Below, in pieces: positions 42,829 to 45,856 of a stretch of DNA of 45,856 nucleotides. Every line of letters starts with the position of its first letter. Positions within the stretch are counted from its first letter, which is position 1. The stretch is from Candidatus Altimarinota bacterium. GTDB lineage: Bacteria; Patescibacteriota; Gracilibacteria; UBA4473. A program made the position numbers and the translations under genes. The stretch spans positions 1 to 45,856 of the forward strand of contig JABAZT010000010.1 of the NCBI GenBank assembly GCA_018608565.1, given 5' to 3'. The notes under the pieces are model-generated. The model was not told where the DNA came from, did not search any database, and saw nothing but the letters and a program-made list of their open reading frames with translations.

Positions 42829-42856
42829 TTGCCAAAATTGCTTTGGTTTTTAGAAT
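42829..42856 (+). promoter_or_regulatory. Promoter of tRNA-Ser(UGA)
   Basis: TTGCCA (42829-42834) and TAGAAT (42851-42856) are spaced by 16 bp. The tRNA starts about 50 nt downstream. Confidence 0.65.
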
Positions 42857-42908
42857 CTTTCGGCTCTCTATGAGCTAGAGACTTTCGACCAAGTCTTGAA
42901 ATTACTAC

Positions 42909-42998
42909 GGAGAGATGGCAGAGTGGTCGAATGCGGCGGTCTTGAAAACCGTTGAGCCAGCAATGGTTCCTAGGGTTCGAATCCCTATCTCTCCGCCA
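42909..42998 (+). tRNA. tRNA-Ser (anticodon UGA)
   Basis: The acceptor stem GGAGAGA/TCTCTCC is followed by G and encoded CCA. The anticodon loop CTTGAAA gives TGA. A long variable arm and GGTTCGAATCC T-arm mark a class II serine tRNA. Confidence 0.96.
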
Positions 42999-43000
42999 CG

Positions 43001-43036
43001 AAAAATTTCTTAAGCCTTTGGTTTACGAAATTTTTT
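43001..43036 (+). terminator. Terminator after tRNA-Ser(UGA)
   Basis: AAAAATTTC and GAAATTTTT form a 9-bp stem, with T-rich sequence on the 3' side. Confidence 0.65.
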
Positions 43037-43161
43037 GCATTAGGATGTGTGTTAGTCAATGAAACGGATTTAATTTAATTTTCAAATAAAGTAAGTATTG
43101 ATTGTTTCTCGATTTCTGAGAAATAAGGAATAGATATATTTTATAGATTTAAACTAAACGT

Positions 43162-43440
43162 ATGACAAAACCAGAAATCGCCACCGGGGTAGTGCATGAA
43201 GTGCCAGCTGATTTAGAAGAAGTTTTGATTTCGCACTCGAAAGTGTTGGAAAAATGGAATAATCTTACGCCATTGGCACGTAATGAATGGATATGTTGGA
43301 TGACTATTGTGAAAAAATCTGAAACAAGAGCGGCTCATTTAGGTCGTTTGTGTGAAGATCTATTGAAGGGAAAGAAAAGGCCTTGTTGTTGGCCTGGATG
43401 TCCACATCGTAGAGAAAGTGCTAAAAAATGGTTTAAATAA
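43162..43440 (+). CDS. YdeI/OmdA-type small protein
   Basis: The 92-residue product matches the YdeI/OmpD-associated (OmdA) domain: VPADLEEVLISHSKVLEKWNNL is the N-terminal half, PLARNEWICWMTIVKKSETRAAHLGRLCEDL carries the family's W(I/M)..AK..ETR..R signature. A Cys cluster near the end (RPCCWPGCPHRR) is unusual for the family and could bind a metal. The domain appears alone here. Its role is not well defined; it is linked to bacteriocin or stress tolerance in some bacteria. There is no Shine-Dalgarno sequence. Confidence 0.8.
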   Translation: MTKPEIATGVVHEVPADLEEVLISHSKVLEKWNNLTPLARNEWICWMTIVKKSETRAAHLGRLCEDLLKGKKRPCCWPGCPHRRESAKKWFK

Positions 43441-43531
43441 TTTGAATTTAATGCTTTAATGAAAGTTCTAATTTTGGAGGTAGTTTTATTTTTTTGACAT
43501 AGCTTGCCATAATTAGCAATATGAGTCAGTA

Positions 43532-44371
43532 ATGTTTAGATCCTTCAAAGATTTTTGTGATAGACGAATTAAGATTCCAGTGGATTGGGAAGGGTTAGTG
43601 TTGGATGTAGGTTCGGGAGACAAGCCTCATTGGAGAGCGGATATTCTTTGTGATTTATATCCTGAGGATACGTATGCACATCATCGTTCTGGGGGAGGAA
43701 AGGCAAAAGTTTCAGCGCCGTTAGTAGTAGGGGATGTACAAAATTTACCATTTAAGGATAAGGCCTTTGATTTTGTGGTTTGTTCTCATGTTCTGACGCA
43801 TGTGCCTGATATTGATAAAGCGTGTAAGGAACTTATGAGAGTAGGGAAGTCAGGGTACATAGAGTTGCCGGCAGAAGGACATGCTAAAATTAATGATTTT
43901 GAATCTCATCTGTGGTGGTGTCATAAAAATGGACGAACTCTTACTTTTACACCAAAGGAGTCCATGCAGTTTGATAAAGAGATTTATAAGTTTTCTCAAA
44001 CTTTGATTAAACGAAAGGTTTGGTTTGAAAAGGTGATTCATCCAAATTTTGATCTAGTGACCGTGCAAATCTGGTGGCATGATAGTTTTGATTACAAGGT
44101 GAAGGGCCCAGTTTCTGAAACGCTTTTGGAAGAGATACGTGAGTTTGAATTGCATCATCACCATCCAGCTCGAAATAAAGAATCTTTATTACTTAAGATC
44201 TTTAGAACTTTTTTAAAATTATTTATGTGGCATAAAACAAGAAAGGATGGTTTTTATCTCGAATCATTACTGAGATGTCCTGAGTCAAAAGAAGAAAATA
44301 TAAAGAAAATAAGTGATCACAAGTATGTTGGAGCTGAGTCTGGAGAGCGGATTAAGGTTTTGTCTCGTTAA
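43532..44371 (+). CDS. SAM-dependent methyltransferase, type 11
   Basis: The 279-residue product has motif I VLDVGSGDKPH, the following acidic strand ILCDLYPED, VGDVQNLPFKDKAFDFVVCSHVLTHV split as GDVQNLPF and AFDFVVCSHVL, and KELMRVGKSGYIELP. These mark a Methyltransf_11 enzyme. After residue 240 a short tail (SLLRCPESKEENI...GAESGERIKVL) resembles a shrunken Trm112-like domain with only one cysteine left. His-rich HHHHP occurs at about 208. The substrate is unknown. A TTGACA (43494) lies upstream but no good -10 is seen at the right spacing. Confidence 0.82.
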   Translation: MFRSFKDFCDRRIKIPVDWEGLVLDVGSGDKPHWRADILCDLYPEDTYAHHRSGGGKAKVSAPLVVGDVQNLPFKDKAFDFVVCSHVLTHVPDIDKACKELMRVGKSGYIELPAEGHAKINDFESHLWWCHKNGRTLTFTPKESMQFDKEIYKFSQTLIKRKVWFEKVIHPNFDLVTVQIWWHDSFDYKVKGPVSETLLEEIREFELHHHHPARNKESLLLKIFRTFLKLFMWHKTRKDGFYLESLLRCPESKEENIKKISDHKYVGAESGERIKVLSR

Positions 44372-44375
44372 AAAT

Positions 44376-44403
44376 TTGATTTTTTATTCTTGGCATTTAA
44401 GAT
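44376..44403 (+). promoter_or_regulatory. Promoter of tRNA-Val
   Basis: TTGATT (44376-44381) and TAAGAT (44398-44403) are spaced by 16 bp, and the tRNA starts 16 nt later. Confidence 0.6.
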
Positions 44404-44419
44404 GCCTTGGCACTTTTTA

Positions 44420-44496
44420 GGGCGATTAGCTCAGTTGGCTAGAGCATCTGGTTTACACCCAGGAGGTCGCGGGTTCGAATCCCTCATCGCCCACCA
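44420..44496 (+). tRNA. tRNA-Val (anticodon UAC)
   Basis: The acceptor stem GGGCGAT/ATCGCCC is followed by A and encoded CCA. The anticodon loop TTTACAC gives TAC, and the GGTTCGAATCC T-arm is standard. Confidence 0.96.
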
Positions 44497-44498
44497 TG

Positions 44499-44536
44499 AA
44501 AATTCTTTCAAGCTTTAGGTTTGAAAGAATTTTTAT
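44499..44536. terminator. Terminator between tRNA-Val and the TauE-like gene
   Basis: AAAATTCTTTCAA and TTGAAAGAATTTT form a long perfect stem with a 9-nt loop. It can serve both convergent genes. Confidence 0.8.
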
Positions 44537-44541
44537 ATATA

Positions 44542-45288
44542 TCAAAATACTAATAGTTTTAGAATTGAGGTTATGACTACTATGATAAGTAGAAAACGAA
44601 CCCATTGGTTGCCTTTTTTGATAGCGTGTTTCGCTCCGTAGTGACTTCCTATCATGTATCCTAGGGCTGCCGGGATTCCGAGTTCATAGTTTATGTAGTT
44701 ATGATAGATCATGAAAATGAGGATGTAGATCCCTCCTGGGTATCCAGCAAGGCTCCTGGTGGCTTTTGCTTGGATGAAGGTCATGCCCCAGAATACAACG
44801 AGAATATACATTCCTACAGTCCCTGTTCCTGCGGAAAAGAAAAATGACCAGATACTAATTCCAAAAAGAAGGATGGTCCCAATTACTCTTTTTGTGATTG
44901 ATGTCTTTTGAGGTGTTAATCCAGATTTTTTCTTCCACATAAATAATAAGGGAAGGGTCATTCCAATTGCGGCTATTATTTTTAGTTTTTCCTCTGATAG
45001 ATCGAGAAATATTTTTCCCCCTATGAAATTGGCAATCATAGTGAGGACGAAAATAATTGGAACGGCTGACCAGATGATTTGTTTGGCTTTGAGATATTGA
45101 TGGACCGAGAATATCTTTCCGGCCATAATGGCAAGTCTATGTGTTCCTACCGTCGTATGAATTGGGACTCCCATAAAGAGAAGCCAGGGGATCAATAATA
45201 ATCCTCCGCCTCCGACTTGTGATCCATACCAGCTTCCGAAAAATCCTATTATAAAGGTGGCAATTATTTTCCAGAGTTCTGTTTCCAT
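44542..45288 (-). CDS. TauE/SafE family permease
   Basis: The 248-residue product has about seven membrane helices. The family pattern is clear: FIIGFFGSWYGSQVGGGGLLLIPWLLFMGVP split as GSQVGGGGLL and IPWLLFMGVP at the start, THRLAIMAGK after it, and the second repeat with FFSAGTGTVGMYILVVFWGM. TauE/SafE proteins export sulfite, sulfoacetate or other small organosulfur anions; the substrate cannot be told here. TATAAT on the minus strand ends 9 nt before the ATG, suggesting a leaderless mRNA. It stands alone between tRNA-Val and a small membrane protein. Confidence 0.88.
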   Translation of the reverse strand: METELWKIIATFIIGFFGSWYGSQVGGGGLLLIPWLLFMGVPIHTTVGTHRLAIMAGKIFSVHQYLKAKQIIWSAVPIIFVLTMIANFIGGKIFLDLSEEKLKIIAAIGMTLPLLFMWKKKSGLTPQKTSITKRVIGTILLFGISIWSFFFSAGTGTVGMYILVVFWGMTFIQAKATRSLAGYPGGIYILIFMIYHNYINYELGIPAALGYMIGSHYGAKHAIKKGNQWVRFLLIIVVITSILKLLVF

Positions 45289-45297
45289 CTAGTTTAT

Positions 45298-45303
45298 ATT
45301 ATA
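45298..45303 (-). promoter_or_regulatory. -10 box of the TauE-like gene, probably leaderless
   Basis: A perfect TATAAT on the minus strand lies 9 nt before the ATG at 45288. Confidence 0.5.
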
Positions 45304-45410
45304 TTTTTTGTATTTTTTATACATTGTTATTTTTATTCTTAAGATTCTTGCGTTTTTTATAATTAGTTTTTTCTTGCAATTTCTTGCGATTTGGTTTTTA
45401 TGTAAATTGT

Positions 45411-45770
45411 ATGAATTATAAAGAAGAAATTTCGGAGGAATCAGAGCACAGTAATTTCAGAAATGCACTTATTCAAAGAATAAAGGGAGCGGTTATGGTT
45501 ATGCTTGGTGGATCTGGGTTGAGTTCTTTGGCTCTTACTCATGAGCAACTGATAGAAAAAATTGATGCTTTACCAGTGGTAGACGGGATAGGAAAAGAGG
45601 TTGTCTATGTTTCAGTTCTTGGAACTGGGGCTTTGGTTTCCATTGTCTTGATAGGGGCTGGGGCTATAAAGTGTTTTAAAAATAGGGTTAAAAAAGAATA
45701 TATTCACAATATAAAGGGGAAGTGGCTTACGGAAACTATGATCGGGGAATTACCGGAGGAAGAAGAATAA
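45411..45770 (+). CDS. Small membrane protein, hypothetical
   Basis: From MNYKEEISEESE the product has 119 residues. It has an acidic N-terminus, a weakly hydrophobic stretch (about 24-42, AVMVMLGGSGLSSLAL), a clear membrane helix (about 64-88, VYVSVLGTGALVSIVLIGAGAI), then a basic segment and an acidic end (GELPEEEE). I recognise no family. A TTG at 45384 in the same frame would add nine residues. It converges with a partial gene 5 nt away. Confidence 0.6.
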   Translation: MNYKEEISEESEHSNFRNALIQRIKGAVMVMLGGSGLSSLALTHEQLIEKIDALPVVDGIGKEVVYVSVLGTGALVSIVLIGAGAIKCFKNRVKKEYIHNIKGKWLTETMIGELPEEEE

Positions 45771-45775
45771 GCTTT

Positions 45776-45856
45776 CTATTTCTGATATAAATGAATTTTT
45801 GTCTCCTCTTTTTTTTCTTTGATAGTTTTTGATGATCCATCCCAGTCTTTTAGTTC
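45776..45856 (-). CDS. C-terminal fragment of a minus-strand gene
   Basis: An open frame from the window edge gives 26 residues, ELKDWDGSSKTIKEKKEE and on to HLYQK, with a TAG stop at 45778-45776. It is too short to identify and is listed because no other gene occupies the end. Confidence 0.4.
   Translation of the reverse strand, partial: ELKDWDGSSKTIKEKKEETKIHLYQK

Overview
The window reads as a chromosomal piece of a Candidate Phyla Radiation (Patescibacteria) bacterium, most likely Peregrinibacteria-like. That placement is an inference. It rests on the moderately AT-rich composition, the minimal type IV pilus operon, a VirB6-like membrane protein flanked by very large unrecognised proteins, and almost no Shine-Dalgarno sequences. 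TGA is used as a stop (for example at the end of dnaE) and tryptophan is TGG, so the TGA-as-glycine code of Gracilibacteria/Absconditabacteria is excluded.

Layout. 1-1417: a truncated gene and a double zinc-ribbon protein lie against the 3' end of a tRNA-Ser(GCU) and may be accessory DNA. 1845-5110: small single-domain proteins (GlcG/HbpS-like, SRPBCC/AHSA1, YegP-like) and a polysaccharide flippase carrying short repeats. 5274-6671: a RelA/SpoT homolog with an intact HD hydrolase but an eroded synthetase. 6679-9892: three consecutive asparaginase-fold paralogs in different states of catalytic decay. 10020-15196: tRNA-Glu, dnaE and a sugar nucleotidyltransferase; the last two are both invaded by the same 8-bp tandem repeat. 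15334-27393: a 12-kb block with a two-TM protein, a 944-aa protein, a polytopic VirB6/TrbL-like protein and a 2028-aa protein. This is the best candidate for an undescribed system. 27474-28106: a TPR protein.

28217-36558, all on the minus strand, is housekeeping: purD, ftsW, murG, dnaX, a LytR_C-like protein, then secE-nusG-rplK-rplA. Around 36.8-38.1 kb lie a membrane-anchored FAM173-like methyltransferase and a possible kinase-fold protein. 38068-42118 (minus) encodes the type IV pilus assembly core PilN/PilO/PilB/PilC. The right end holds tRNA-Ser(UGA), tRNA-Val(UAC), a YdeI/OmdA protein, a second methyltransferase, a TauE/SafE permease and a partial gene.

Promoter grammar is readable. 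tRNA and ribosomal-protein genes have -35/-10 pairs spaced by 16 bp. Several protein genes instead have a TATAAT-like box, sometimes extended by TGn, only 6-10 nt before the start codon, which predicts leaderless mRNAs. All functional calls come from reading motifs by eye; no database search was run.
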